Assembly (NCBI GenBank): GCA_947650365.1 | Contig: OX393549.1 | Coordinates: 34,555,910-34,619,909 of the forward strand | Reading direction: 5' to 3' | Length of the DNA: 64,000 bases | From: Chamaelirium japonicum | Taxonomy: Eukaryota > Streptophyta > Magnoliopsida > Liliales > Melanthiaceae | Part shown: one piece after another, positions 1 to 12,473 of the stretch | Position numbering within the stretch: position 1 is the first letter of the stretch | Layout: each line of letters starts with the position of its first letter | Position numbers and translations under genes: made by a program | The notes under the pieces: model-generated | What the model was told of the DNA's origin: nothing | The model's database searches: none | Seen by the model: the letters and a program-made list of their open reading frames with translations, nothing else

Positions 1-138
1 TAAATGTCGGAAAAAATTCTAAACTTCTAATGAACCAGATCAAGCTCCTTCAACTCCTCAATAATCCATGTGCTTTCAAAAGGAAGTTTGCTTGGATCGC
101 CTCCTTGCTGTAACAAGAAGAGTGTTGCTCTGGTACCA
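1..138 (-). other. PBS and leader of a leftward copia-like element (partial)
   Basis: On the minus strand, positions 138-127 read TGGTACCAGAGC, one base from TGGTATCAGAGC, the usual plant primer-binding site for initiator tRNA-Met. It follows a sequence ending in CA (GGGCGTCA), as expected just inside a 5' LTR. Positions 126-1 would be the untranslated leader; no gag similarity was seen before the window edge. The assignment rests on this junction alone. Confidence 0.45.
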
Positions 139-140
139 AT

Positions 141-459
141 TGACGCCCATACAACCAAATTAGCAAACAAGCAATCAACCTAAACAAAAACCAACAAACC
201 AAAAGGAACGAGGGAGGGAATAGAAGAGATAAAGGAGGCCACAGACTTTTCTCGCATGGAAAGGAGACCCTTTATATATTAAAAAAACAAATAAATGGAT
301 GCAAGATCATCATTAGAAAAAAAAAATACATATATATATATATATAGGGAGTGGGGGGGGAGGATTGGAAACCTGACATGTGTAATGGGGTTCACGATCC
401 ATGTCAAAACTCAAAAACAAAACAAAAAAAAAACTGATGGCACTTTCGAGGGTGCACCC
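141..459 (-). repeat. Candidate copia-like 5' LTR, minus orientation
   Basis: This is DNA directly outside the primer-binding site. Read on the minus strand it ends in GTCA at 141 and holds an AT-rich TATA-like stretch (complement of tttatatatt, 271-280), which would place transcription start near 245. The outer LTR boundary is unknown; the LTR may resume beyond the MITE at 460-1198. Its partner LTR is not in the window. Confidence 0.35.
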
Positions 460-1198
460 CAGTGTTGTCAAGGCGCAGTAAGGCGCACGCCTGAGGCGCG
501 CCTCGAGGCGAGGCGCAGGAATGCGCCTCAGGCGCATGCTGGCGAGGCGCACGCAGCAAGGCGCGCGCCTTAGGCGCCTTTGGCACAAGGCGCAGGGCAA
601 CCGAGGCGCGCGCCTTGATGCATTTTGGGTTTTGGTCTTCAAGATTTTATTTTTTTTTGTGATTTTGGTTTATTTCGGGGTTTTTTCGATTTGCTTTTAG
701 TTTTTTGGTTTTTTTTTTAGGTTTTGGTTTTTTTCTTTCGATTCTTTTCGGTTTGAATAAAAGAGCGCAACTCTCCTTAGAGTCAGACTCTTTCGTTTTG
801 TTACTCAACATTGTTTATGAGTTCTCATTTATCAGTTATTACTTATGAGTATTGTATATATTTAACTTATGAATATGATGTTGGCATGTTGCATGATAAC
901 TTGTGAATTATTATTTTCACTAAAATTGTTCATTTGATGGCCACTAGTTATGAGTTACAAGTATTGTATGCCTTTATTGTGTTGATTTAATTGAATAGTG
1001 GTCATATTTCTCTTTTTTCATAAAATATAATTTTTTTATAAATTTTAAATTTTTTTTTACAATTATTATTAATTTTTTAAAGAAAAATATATATTTTTGC
1101 GCCTTACACACTAAGGCGCGCGCCTTATTTGCGCCTTGCGCCTCAGGCTCCAGATGCATCTTGCGCCTCAAGTGCGCCTTGTCGCCTTGACAACACTG
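460..1198. mobile_element. hAT-type MITE, 739 bp, TSD GTGCACCC
   Basis: Terminal inverted repeats start CAGTGTTGTCAAGGCG on the left and read CGCCTTGACAACACTG on the right. They are flanked by identical 8-bp duplications GTGCACCC (452-459 and 1199-1206). An 8-bp TSD with CAG...CTG ends is typical of the hAT superfamily. The subterminal regions are packed with GGCGC/GCGCC motifs and the centre is AT-rich. There is no transposase frame, so it is non-autonomous. Confidence 0.9.
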
Positions 1199-1206
1199 GT
1201 GCACCC

Positions 1207-1458
1207 TTCTTGAAATCCAGACAGTTTAGGGTGCTCAAATGTCCAATGGACTTGGCAAAAAGCTCATGTAGAGAGGTAGGCGCATCCTCCATCATCTCTC
1301 TCTCTCTCTTGCACGTCCCCCAATAAGGATTTACATGCAACGGCTCCTATTGGTAGGTGAAGCCCAATCCAATCTTATCATAACCCTCTCGCGGAGGATA
1401 ATAGTATCTTATTGGTATCACAACCGTCGGGCATGGGCTGATTGGTTGTCATGATTAG
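1207..1458. other. Unassigned spacer
   Basis: The stretch between two MITEs has a short (TC)n run near 1298 and no coding or structural signal. It may be the outer part of the LTR that begins at 141, interrupted by the 460-1198 insertion. Confidence 0.4.
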
Positions 1459-1518
1459 CAAGGTTGTCATATCGTGTATCGTTTTTCCTTTTTGTGTATC
1501 GTAAGATACGATTAAATT

Positions 1519-1558
<40 letters not shown>

Positions 1559-1993
1559 AAGTACATACTAGAATATTAAATATGAAAAGTCAAGTAGAAG
1601 AGTAAGACATTCTCTATAATTTCACATCAAACATAACATTGGCCTATACAAAAAGTATGATGTATATATTTCTATAAAAAAGAAATAATATATAAATATT
1701 ATATGTGATCTATCAATATATTGTTCTCAAAATATTCGAATGGTCAATGAAGACAAAACAAAAACTCAAAAAGTAGGAAGGTCTTATTTTTCATCTCCAC
1801 CACATCTACATCATCAATTTGATCATCACCAATAGATAATTTATCACCACTTGCTTCTTTATCTTCCTCTAATGTCTCTTGCATCTCTTATTCATATTCA
1901 TTCTCATCCTCATTGTCTTATTCAAAGTCATCCACTTCTTTCCTTTAGCTTTCCTTTGTGAACATAGATCCATTAGCCCTCTACTAAGAAATA

Positions 1994-1995
<2 letters not shown>

Positions 1996-2040
<45 letters not shown>
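1996..2040. repeat. (TA)n microsatellite
   Basis: An uninterrupted TA dinucleotide run that flanks the MITE at 2041 on its left. Confidence 0.95.
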
Positions 2041-2043
<3 letters not shown>

Positions 2044-2171
2044 GCATGCTATGCTGCGGCATGCGGTGTGTGCGGCACTGCACCGCAGCCAAGCGCGTGC
2101 ATCACATGCACGCAGCAGTGCATCAGACGGCTGCGGTACAGTGCCGCACTTATTGCATGCCGCATTAAAGC

Positions 2172-2174
<3 letters not shown>
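2041..2174. mobile_element. Micron-like MITE inside (TA)n, copy 1
   Basis: A 134-bp inverted-repeat unit. The left arm is GCATGCTATGCTGCGGCATG; the right arm carries the complementary TGCATGCCGCATTAAAGCAT. It sits between (TA)n at 1996-2040 and (TC)n/(TA)n at 2175-2241. A diverged second copy lies at 6811-6953. Insertion into TA microsatellites is the hallmark of the rice Micron MITEs; homology to Micron itself is not claimed. Confidence 0.75.

Positions 2175-2241
<67 letters not shown>
2175..2241. repeat. (TC)n(TA)n microsatellite
   Basis: A compound run, TC to about 2202 and then TA, directly after the MITE at 2041-2174. Confidence 0.95.
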
Positions 2242-2243
<2 letters not shown>

Positions 2244-2661
2244 AATCTTATAACTATTGAAATTAGCAAAGTTGTAGATATTTGGTGCACCAAGCACTAA
2301 AATTTTTTTACAAACAAATGGCATTGGGCTCCGACAACTCTAGAGAAAGATTTGTAAAACACCTATAAACTTCTAAAAAAAATTAGTATAACTTCACTCT
2401 AGGTTAGAAAATATTTCTAAGTATTTGTTTAACTCTAAGAGACCTGTATAGTCCTTTGGGAAATTAAGAGAAAAAAATCATTTTAAAAGTTTCAAAAAAA
2501 AACAAACAAAAAAACATGTTTTCACCGTATCGGACCGTATCGTGTATCGTACGATACAGGAGAAAAATGATACGTAAACACGATACGTATCGTTTTTCTC
2601 CTGTATCGTATCGTACGATACGTATCGTGTATCGTACGATACTAACAACAGAGATGATTAG

Positions 2662-4380
2662 GAGTCTGTGTGGACCAAGGTTTAAAATTTTGGCGATAAA
2701 TAACGATTTATTGTAGATATCTCCCCTCACCCTCAGATAGCGATAAGATATCCACCCGGATTTTCTTTTTTACGCGATAAGAAGGAATTCTCCCCTATAT
2801 ATCGCCAATATATCACCAATATTGCCATTTTATTACTAATATTGCCAATATATCCCTATTTTTTTCACCAAATTACCCTCCAGCTTATATGAAGTTGTCG
2901 ACAGTGAGGGAAAGTCGTCAGTTTCGCCCGGAGTGGGGTTTTTCTCCATTTTCTTCCCTTTTTTGTTAGATTTGGGTTTCTAACCCTAATCTAAGGTCTT
3001 CATAATTTGTTCTTGGTGGATTTCAAACTTTTCTTTGCAGATTTGAGAGTAGTTTAAAGCTTCAAATTGAGATCTTTTTTCAAATCCCTTATTTTAGGAT
3101 TTCTCTTTAAGATATTCAACAAAATTAGATGATAAATATGTTATGCATCAAGTTGGGTGTGATTCAATATGTTTATCATGTAATTAACATGAAATTAATT
3201 GGGATTCCATATAATTATGAATTGCATACGTTTCCATCTAGATGTTTATAATATTTCAATGTTCGTTATCTTATTGTGATTGATTAATTAACAGAACGTG
3301 TAGGAAAGTATCTTCCAGTTCACAGATTTATCTATAGGGGCTCGGTTGAGTATTCCTTAGAATTAATGATTGTTTTTGTATGGATTTTGTCATAATGGGT
3401 GTATCTATACATCATAAATGGATATATTAAAAAAAATGGCTACCAAAACCCTTCGTTTTGTGTATTGCTCATCTCTTTTCCACCTTTTCTCCAATTTATA
3501 GCGATCGAAGTGCAATTAAGTTTGATACCAATCAAATTCTTCTTACTACAAGCAAATGATCGGTGATGGCGGTACAACGCGGATGGTTACTGACGCCACA
3601 CGCCCCTCAAATTAGTCAAACCCAATTAAAAATGTTCGCAACCATAAAAAGGAAGATCGAGGAGCTCACTCGTGCAATGCAAAATCTCCAACATGTCATG
3701 TGAGTGGAAAAACCATGGTTCCGAACACAAATCAATTCACTCACTTTGATCCAACCAGAAGACGAATCTGGGGATGAGCTTGAGACCAAATTCCCATGTA
3801 GCCATGCAACTTGCAAACCATCCTCAGGGCAGCATGGTGGATAGGTATTTTCATGTATTCAAGTCCAACACCACCGGTGTACGGATCAACATGTTCGTCT
3901 TTACCAGTGCGATGCACTAAGAGGACTATCCATCGTGCCTATCCACTATGGGATTTTGGATGTGTTGTCCAACAACCCGTCTAAAGAACTACCAAGACCT
4001 GTCGTAGATGATCTAGATGCTCTCCCTTGCTTTTATTTTAGAACAAAATATCATCAAAGAGAACAAGAAAAGAACAAATAGAAGAATGTAATATCTTAGA
4101 TGTCATTTGCATTTCGATCGGGTTCGGGTTGGATTTTTGGATTTTGGACTACATAGCCATCCAAACATATCGGTCCCGTATCCCCGGCGTATCAGTCTCG
4201 TATCCTCAGCGTATCGATCTCGTATCTTCGATATATCGGATCTTTTTTTTGTTTTTTTTAATCCCGATACTTCCTAGCCATATCAGATATGTATTCCGCT
4301 GTATCGAGCCGTATTAGAAAGTATCCAATACGGGTACGACACCAATTTCAAAGTATCGGTGTATCCCAGGTTCTTTGCAT
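2662..4380. other. Unassigned AT-rich stretch
   Basis: No gene is supported. The left part (2671-2870) has many GATA/TATCGCC motifs like those of degenerate MITEs. 3460-4060 is low in repeats and stop-rich. 4135-4370 is a cluster of GTATC/GATACG motifs that may be another MITE body whose ends were not resolved. Confidence 0.5.
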
Positions 4381-4399
4381 ACTAGTCCGCCTAGGTCCT

Positions 4400-5070
4400 A
4401 ATTGAGTGACTCTTCTAAGGACATGCATATTGATAGGTATCCTCCAATGTGTATATCAAGCAACTCCTACTTCATCTAGAATTAACATACACAACCTTGA
4501 AAGATAGAAGCCAATTAGTTGTTCTACACTTTCCGACAACCCAACTCGTGCCAACGAAGTCTTAAATCTCACCTTGTAGTCTTCGATGCTCAAGGAACTT
4601 TTCTACATCCCATGACACTTCTCATAGAAAGTCATCATGTAGTCTACCGTCAAGAATTGCATCCACAACTTCAGCGTCATGTGGTCCAAAATGGATATCT
4701 TCGTTTTGCATTTGCGATGTCGTTGCTCCTCCTTCCACTTGTTTCCACCATGCAAGTGCGCTCCTTTTGAATTCCATCTCCACAAAGAGAATCTTTCTCG
4801 CTTCCGCAAGTGTCTCCACTCAAAATAGTTATCTAGACTAATTTCTCAGTCTAGATAGTTCACCAGGTGAATCCAACCAGTAAAATCTAGCATGTCGATC
4901 ATTACTGACAATGGTGTTAAACTCCAACGCAAGTATAGATCAATCCACAATACCTCGCCCCCTAGATGGGATTTTTTGGATCTAAACTTCATTGTCACAT
5001 TCATCTTCCGGTCAAATCATAATGGGATAGAACGGATCCATGGTTGGAACCAATGTTTTAAGCTCATGTT
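4400..5070 (-). pseudogene. Ty3/gypsy gag remnant, frameshifted
   Basis: Read right to left, two frames alternate to give a recognisable gypsy Gag: NYLDW-like and LDNYFEWR near 4830-4870, EARKILFVEMEFKRSALAWW (about 4750-4810), then HMTLKLWMQFLTVDYMMT (about 4640-4690) and KVRFKTSLARVGLSES (about 4530-4580). The order matches the Gag capsid region of gypsy elements. At least one frameshift (near 4740) and several stops make it non-functional. No zinc knuckle, protease or polymerase follows; the fragment stops near 4400 where GTATC-rich DNA begins. No LTRs were found. Confidence 0.7.
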
Positions 5071-6785
5071 AGGGACTGTATCAAGATCGGGATCCCACCA
5101 AAAAATCAGTTTGGGAGAGGGGGGGGGGGGATTGACTTGAATCGCACCGTAGAACCGGATCGATGATCGTAAGCTCCTACTGGCATAGAAAAATATAAAT
5201 GATAATTTAGATACATTTAAAAAAACCTTAAAAATTTATTAAAAAACAAGATAAAAAACCAAAAATATAAACAATTTAACTAATATAAGAGATGTAGTTC
5301 AAAACGATAAGTGTCTACTTACGAATGTAATTTGTAAGTTGCAAAATATGTGCAAGAATCCAAGATCAAGGTTTGCATTTCTATTATCCATTTATAATAA
5401 ATTCTAAAACTAAAACACCAAACTAACATCAACATGAATTTAACAAGATAAACCTACAGTATTCGTATCCCTCCAAAAATATTATGTTTGGCATACTAAC
5501 AAATCAATTCCATACTCATAACTAATGCTCAAAGAGAAAAAAAAAAATAATAAAAAATTGTCATTCCTCAACAGTGCCAACATCATTATCGAAGTAAGAA
5601 AACACCATCAAAGCCAAATGTATCATCCTCAAATCCGCCATCAACATTGTCATAGGAACATCAACATCATTTAAGTCCATTGATACATTCAAGGGCCTAT
5701 CAACCTCATCTTCATTGGCTTCATGAATATCCTCAACCTCTGCATTGGTATCAGTGTAAAAAAATTATTGTATTAGATATGTAGATAAATAAATAAATTT
5801 TAAAATTTGACTTCTACTTCCTCTACCCCATAGTCATCGGCATCATGTTGAACTTCCTTGAGAGTCTAATTAGGATCGTACGAGTCTACTCGAGATTCAT
5901 GTGATCATGGGAGTCTACTCAGGATCGTGGGATCCCACTCCCAACTCCTCCCAACTCCCAAAATCACGGGAGTCTACGAACATGAGTCTACTGTGGGAGT
6001 TGGATTGATTTGTGATCTTATGGATCGAAAAGCGCAGGATTGTAAGATCCGGATCGAGTCTGATAACCGTGGGATTGATTGATACAAGGCGTGACTCTTC
6101 AGCAATCGACCACATCATCCTGTCATCACTTGCACGATATAGTTGGATTTATTAAGCAAACAATCCACCTTAAGGCAAACGAACCAAAAAAAAAAGATGG
6201 CCAAAAAAGATGTAGAGGGCCAAACCCTCCTCAATATTTAGCCCACGATAAGGATTTCATTTTACATTATTCCCACATAAAGAGGATCCCCATTTATGTA
6301 TTTTTAAAAATAAATACCTTATTCCTAAGCCCAGAGGGATCCCTAATCCTATCTACAAACCCCATGGTATTCAACCTGACGACCACCTAGTCAACGCCTA
6401 ATGGTTGACACTATTAACAACCTAACAATCTCCTATGAGGGAAGGTTATGATGAGACTGGATCGGGTTCCACCATACTATGTACGCACAGGAGTCGTACG
6501 TGAATCCATATCAAAGGAGGGATGAGAAAGAGAGAGCGGTCAGACGTGGACAAGAGAGACAGTGTGCTCCACTTCTTCACATGAGGCTTCTTCCTGAGCC
6601 TATTGGACAAATGAAAGAGCCTGATCCATTGGAATTTCGAGAAGGGTGACGCCCTCTGTAGTGTAATTAGGTTATTTGTTGAGACTGACTATGATAGAGA
6701 ACCCATCAGCACTCGGGTTTCCAATCCGAGCCCCTCCCTAATAAGACTTCGGTCGGCCAACTTCAAGTTGGTTGCAATAAAAGAC
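5071..6785. other. Unassigned stretch with GATC-rich motifs
   Basis: No gene seen. 5085-5165 and 5870-6080 carry repeated GGATCC/GATCGTGGGATC-like motifs on either side of AT-rich DNA, suggesting one degenerate MITE of about 1 kb, but neither a convincing inverted repeat nor a TSD was found. 6090-6785 shows nothing recognisable. Confidence 0.45.
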
Positions 6786-6810
6786 ATATATATATATATA
6801 TATATATATA

Positions 6811-7400
<590 letters not shown>

Positions 7401-7402
7401 AC

Positions 7403-7406
<4 letters not shown>

Positions 7407-7484
<78 letters not shown>
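7407..7484. repeat. (TA)n microsatellite
   Basis: A run of nearly uninterrupted TA of about 78 bp. The Tyr-Ile repeat frames crossing it are not proteins. Confidence 0.95.
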
Positions 7485-7487
<3 letters not shown>

Positions 7488-9364
7488 ACACACACACCAA
7501 AAATTATTGTGCATGTCGGCATTGCATAGGACATGTCTTTGGTGGCAAAACACATTCGACGGGGGCGACAAAAACATTTGACGACGCCCATATTTGGTGT
7601 TTGCACCCACATTCGTTTGCGGCGATCATTTTTTCCGAGTGGAGGCAAAGAGAGAGAAAGCATCATAGCGGGAGGAGAGACACTTTTCTTTTTGAAAGCA
7701 AGAAAGAGTAACAAAAATTACTCGGGCCAGAATTGTTCAGAGAGACTACCACTCAGTAACGCATCTATGGCATACAAGGATAACCTTCTTTTGAGCATTC
7801 GATAATAGACGGATAATTTTTTATTTTTGAAGATACATACTTTTAATATTTAAGAGTGAGCTACAGTAGTGGTAACATGCACCTCAAGTTCTAGTAATCA
7901 CTCGAGTATGTGCAACCCCAACTTGGAGTGTCATGCTTAAGTGCATACCATGCAAGTAAAAACATCGCTCTAGCCATAGACCAGGCGAGCTGAAACTCAC
8001 GTACCTCTACGACACTCGAGGCAAGGTGAAGGGTAGCCACCATTGTAACCATGCAATAAATGAAAACTTAAAAACTCATATTTTGCTTCTTTTTTTTTTT
8101 TGAAGAGCCAATTCTTCTTTTCTCTTTCCTTCTCTCCTCTGTTGTGGAAAGTGCATCATTGATCCACCATTGTTGGATCTTTTTTACTTTGTCAACATTC
8201 CTACTCCCAAGAATAATACTGCAAAAGTATGAGCCTACTAATATTGGGCGTAGATCCTATAAGTTGGACCAATCAATAAGATACCCACAAAAGATAAAGA
8301 TAAAAAGAGAGATAACTTCACTATGAAGGTCGAAATTAAGGAACTAATAGTAATTATTCTTTACTAGTACTAGATATATAAATAGTGGGATGCAAAACTA
8401 TTTAGGAACTTACCCATGACTCTTATAACCTATCTATAGGTAGATTACTAAAATATAGGAACTAGTAGTTAATAATAGGTATCCTACATCCTCGATTCTC
8501 ATTTCTTATTTCTATTTTGTGTATTTCTCAATATACATATATGTGTGTAAGTGTGCGCGTGCTATACCAGATGCAGTAAATAATAAGACATGCCTAAAGG
8601 ATCTGGATTCCCTTCTTCTCAAAGAGAATCCATATGGAGGTCTACCAAAAAAAAAAGGAAATCCATATGGGTTTTGAATCCCAACCACCACCCACTTCAT
8701 TCATTGAAGGAGAGAGGTATGGCCACTTTCCTTCTAAATCTAAGGAACTAAAACTAGTTGGAAAAAGTGCATGTCCTATTTGTTATTCATATCTACAAAA
8801 TTTAGAAAGCCCTTATAAACTTTTTACACTTTAATCACAACATCTCTAAAAATTAATATAAGGTAAGATCTTTATTTTCAACTGACAAATAAATTTAAAA
8901 AATAATGCAAACTATATAAACAAGCTTTACAAAATGAGAGTAGAGGAAAACACAGATCCTATTCGAAAATTTTGAATTGACCACTACTTGCTCCTGCATC
9001 ACAAACCTCACAGGATGGGACCATTATACAATTCAATTAGTCAACAAAAATTATCTTTAAATGACAAAAATACAACAAAACCACTGAAAAAAGGATTAAA
9101 ACAAGTAACATAAGGCAATTTAACTTCATGTGAAGGTCATCATTGGAATAATATTTTTTGTTGACACAGATAATAAAAAAATCAATATGAAAAGAATGAT
9201 CTAATGCATGTTTTCTATTTAATCTGTTGGGGAAAAATTTAATCTACAAAGAGCTCATTAAATAAACAATGGGGGAAAAACACATCACTTAGTTAATATT
9301 GAAAATATTGGCATTTAAAGAGACTAGTTCAAGAGTAATAAGTATTTATGTAGGATAAGCTATG
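7488..9364. other. Unassigned stretch
   Basis: AT-rich DNA without a supported gene, repeat or element end on either strand. Confidence 0.5.
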
Positions 9365-10086
9365 CAGTCAAAGTCGGTAGTCGGCCCTAGTCGGCCAAGG
9401 GCCGACTAGGACTAGTCGGGACTAGTCGGGACTAAATCGGGACTAGTCGGCCAAAACTTATTCTAACCCCTCCCCCCCTCCCTAAACATATATGATATAT
9501 GAACTAGTATAAATGTCAATAAGTATATGATATTAGTCGGTTAATAACAATACATACCTTCACACTTCACAACATGGGTATAAATACATAAGTAACAGTC
9601 TAACAAAACACAGTTGTATTGGCTTCATGCCCATTTTAAAAGACTCAGAACTAAGAATTCATCACAATGTTTGTTTGATGATGTTTAATCAGTGAACAAC
9701 CCCAATTTTGATTATAGGGTTATATGAATATCAACAAATAAACTAATTATTTGTCTATGTTTTTATCGGAGATTCTCAGGTGCTCAACAGATGATTACAG
9801 GGAAGAGCCATAGTTGTGAGTCTTGCTACTCAAGACTTTGAGCCAATGTAAAAAAATCCAAACAAAATTGCTTGCAAAGACTTCTTTCAAAAAAAAATTT
9901 GCTTGCAAAATGCTGCCTGGGGACTAGTCGGCAGTCGTTAGTCGGGGACTAGTCGGGCTAATCGGGTCTAGTCGGGGACTAGTCGGGCTACCGCCCAGCA
10001 ATGAAAAAATCCAAATAAATCGGTCGGCAAAATGCCGCCCAGCGACTAGTCGGGGACTAGTCGGGGACTAGTCCCAACTTTGATAG
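9365..10086. repeat. AGTCGG-motif element with imperfect inverted ends
   Basis: Both ends are built of repeated GGGACTAGTCGGG units (9380-9455, 9918-10075); ACTAGT is itself palindromic. The extreme ends are weakly complementary (CAGTCAAAGTCGG left, CCAACTTTGATAG right). The middle is AT-rich. It resembles the subterminal repeats of hAT MITEs, but no target duplication was found. Confidence 0.5.
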
Positions 10087-10202
10087 CATAGAGGATAAGG
10101 GAATTCCCAATACCAATGGGCTCTCACCGCAAGATGAAAGGATATCTTCATAAAAAGATCCCTTTTGTTATTAGAATATCCTCTAGTTTCTTTTAGTTAC
10201 AA

Positions 10203-11033
10203 TCAAGGTTTTAAATACCGATTTTGATGTCGATTTCAGTTGGTCATAAAAAGAAAATTTGCCAAATTTTGGCCAAATGTCGGTGGAAATTTTACATTTT
10301 TTGAGGAAAGATTTTGGTTGAAATTTGTCAAATTTCAACAAAATTTCTATTGATTTCTACCAAAAGTAAACCAAATGCCAGACTGTTATGAAAAAATAAG
10401 AAAGGCAGAGATGGAATCTATTGTTAAAAAAAGATGAATTTTGCATTGAAAAAATTTGGAAAAAGGGATTGAATGCCAAATTTAGGTCATTTTGGCCGAC
10501 AATTCATGACGTCAAACCGAAATTTGGTACTATCAAAATTTCGGGTATTTTCTATGTCAAACCTAAACACAAAGATATTCCGGTCATTTCGTAGGAAATC
10601 TATCAACATTTGCCTCCATGGTAACAATAACAATGCCTCTATTACATATTCATCAATGTGTTTGAAACCATACCAAGTCTTCCAATACCTATTCGAAAAC
10701 ATGGAAAGTCTTCAAATAAAATATGCATCTACTTGCAAAATAAATTTAACAATATACGGTTCATTTTGTCATTCCAGTTCAGAGCTCAATATTTGCTCAT
10801 TCTCTTATTTTAATTGCACACACGCAACCAAGGCATTGCCATCAGATTCCAATTGAAATAGTTCCAATCAATATACCAAAATCGATATATTTTGCCAAAT
10901 CATCCCCTCGAAATATGCAGTTTTTCCCTCCCACAACACATGCACCGCAAAAGAAGTGATATTTCCCAAAATATTGTGCGAAAGATCTTGTTTTTCGGGG
11001 GTTCTGAAATTAGGGCAAAGTTCAAAACCTTGA
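10203..11033. repeat. Putative MITE with TCAAGGTTTT ends, no TSD found
   Basis: The left end TCAAGGTTTTAAATACCG and the right end, read inward, TCAAGGTTTTGAACTTTGCC, are inverted over about 12 bp. The interior is rich in AAATTTC/GAAATTT motifs and non-coding. Flanking octamers do not match, so the call is tentative. It would lie in the first intron of ABCF1. Confidence 0.45.
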
Positions 11034-11322
11034 TCCTTCGCTCCAAGTTAGCTCCTTTCTTAGAAATTTCGGTTGGTTAATGCAAAAATACCACACAAGG
11101 CACCTATGGAAGATGCCGAGTTCCATCAATTTTAAAGCAGATCTCTTTACAACGTAAACCCAGATTCCAATACCCAAATCTCAGTTTCTAATCTACCCAT
11201 ATTGCCAAGACATCAAAATCGGATTTCCGATGCAATACTTTTACTATTGGTGAAAATAAAAAGAGAATTTTTCCAACAAAAAAACAATTATAAAAGGAGG
11301 CCAGTACAAGGCCGCGGCTTAC
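11034..11322 (-). other. Start of ABCF1 intron 1
   Basis: Intronic DNA follows the GTAAGC donor at 11322 on the minus strand. It is AT-rich with in-frame stops. No acceptor with an ABCF1-like exon was recognised further left. Confidence 0.6.
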
Positions 11323-11550
11323 ATGGATGTCCCTAGAGAGGGGATGGGAGCAGAGGACGCCGGTGCACGTCCGATCCGATATCCTGAGCGATCCGACCCC
11401 GTCCGAGATCTTCTCCAAGCCTCCGCCGTTCTGTGCCTCCGCGGCGGCCTTGGACGACCCCGACGCCGCGGTGGACGATTTACCTCCCCGCTTCGCCACC
11501 GCCGCGGCTTTCTTCGCGGCCGCCTTCTTCTTGCTCGCGTCGGACACCAT
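11323..11550 (-). CDS. ABCF1: ABC transporter F family member 1, exon 1 only
   Basis: ATG at 11550 opens 76 codons beginning [20 protein letters not shown], then an Ala/Ser/Gly-rich stretch, then the highly conserved [18 protein letters not shown]. This is the N-terminus of plant ABCF1 (GCN20-like), a soluble protein with two ATP-binding cassettes and no membrane domain that acts in translation control with GCN1/GCN2. The frame then meets a donor, CAT|GTAAGC (GT at 11322-11321), exactly where family members continue with IESLS. That continuation, the Walker A motif GLNGCGKST and all later exons were not found down to position 1. Either intron 1 is over 11 kb and filled with transposons, or this is a detached 5' fragment. 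GC content is sharply higher than in the surroundings. Confidence 0.8.
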
Positions 11551-11718
11551 CCTGATGCTCGAAAAACGTAATCTAAAACAAAAAAATTCGATCTAACCGG
11601 AAGAAGGAATCGTCCCGAAACTGAACAGCGAAGGGAGGGGGGGACCGATCCGAATGATTCGATGGGAAAAATCGACGGATTGGAGGAGCGAGCGGGACGA
11701 GGGAGGGCTGCAGGCAAA

Positions 11719-11726
11719 GCTAGGGT
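11719..11726 (-). promoter_or_regulatory. telo-box in ABCF1 leader
   Basis: The minus strand reads AAACCCTA, the telo-box common in leaders and promoters of plant translation-related genes. It lies about 170 bp upstream of the ATG and about 75 bp downstream of the TATA box, in the presumed 5' UTR. Its role here is inferred from family knowledge. Confidence 0.55.
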
Positions 11727-11799
11727 TTACTAGGAGTGTAAGAAGCGAGAGACCCCGATCGAAGGGTTAAGAGAGTTTGGCGAAGGAGATGGAGAGGGC

Positions 11800-11807
11800 T
11801 ATTTATA
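11800..11807 (-). promoter_or_regulatory. TATA box of ABCF1
   Basis: The minus strand reads CGTATAAATAGCC, a strong plant TATA box 250 bp upstream of the ABCF1 ATG. Transcription would start near 11770, giving a 5' UTR of about 220 nt. Confidence 0.65.
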
Positions 11808-12015
11808 CGTGCAGTGACGCTTTTTTTCTTTTTTTTCTTTTTTTAATTTTCCCTGCACCTTCTCCTGCCACATGTTCCGAATCTGGCAGGGACGGTCCGT
11901 GTCGGCTGTACGTTGCCTCCAGCTTGTACAAGTTGGATACGATTCCTTCCCGTGAGGCGGTAACCCATGTCTATTTCTCTCTCTCCATTTGTTTAGGGAA
12001 ATAAAGGACAACTAG

Positions 12016-12471
12016 TGTTAATTAGCTACTTACAAGATTTTATGGCTCTTTACAGGAGAGTCATTGAGCTAAGTGGACCGGATTCGTTGTCGCGATCCTG
12101 GTCAGATCAGACGACTCAACTAATAAGCTTGACAAGATTGGTGATAAATCTAGTCTCGTTCTTATGTGCACTCAATAGACGTTGAATGCCTAATGGGGTG
12201 TATATATCGATTTTCTACATCGATTATAAAAATAGATGTATAAAGGTGAAGTCCTCGCACGCATATCATTAGACCTAGTTTTGTGAATCTAAATGGATTT
12301 AGGAGGACCCATCGAATCCGTGAAAAAATGGCAACGTGTGAGAGATTTTCACCTCAGTATTGTATGATGGATCCATAAATCTTTCATATTATCACGAGTG
12401 TATGGGTTTCATCCATCTACGACGATCTCAATCAATTGATCGGGGATGATCTCACCTAGAAAACGCCAACA
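12016..12471 (+). repeat. Copia-1 5' LTR (left boundary tentative)
   Basis: The right boundary is firm: the LTR ends CCAACA at 12471, followed two bases later by the tRNA-Met primer site. The left boundary is set at TGTTAATTAG, which gives TG...CA ends and 456 bp, a normal copia LTR size. A TATA-like ATTATAAAAA lies near 12225. No partner LTR is present because the element is truncated. Confidence 0.55.
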
Positions 12472-12473
12472 AT

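Larger units (their letters stand above)
1459..2653. mobile_element. hAT-type element rich in GTATCGTACGATAC, TSD ATGATTAG
   Basis: It is bounded by exact 8-bp duplications ATGATTAG (1451-1458 and 2654-2661). The ends are imperfect inverted repeats: CAAGGTTGTCATATCG on the left, and CTCTGTTGTTAGTATCG read inward from the right. Subterminal DNA (2516-2645 especially) consists of repeated GTATCG/CGATAC motifs that are locally self-complementary. A second, smaller MITE with its (TA)n flanks is nested at about 1996-2241. There is no transposase frame. Confidence 0.8.

Noticed and set aside
3541..4040. Plus-strand frame resembling a coiled-coil gag start (KRKIEELTRAMQNLQ)
   Set aside because: It is short, broken by stops, and not followed by capsid or zinc-knuckle sequence on that strand.
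11319..11717. 132-codon Arg/Pro-rich minus-strand frame overlapping ABCF1 exon 1
   Set aside because: It is a shifted frame over the GC-rich exon and leader; the ABCF1 frame has clear family similarity and a splice donor.
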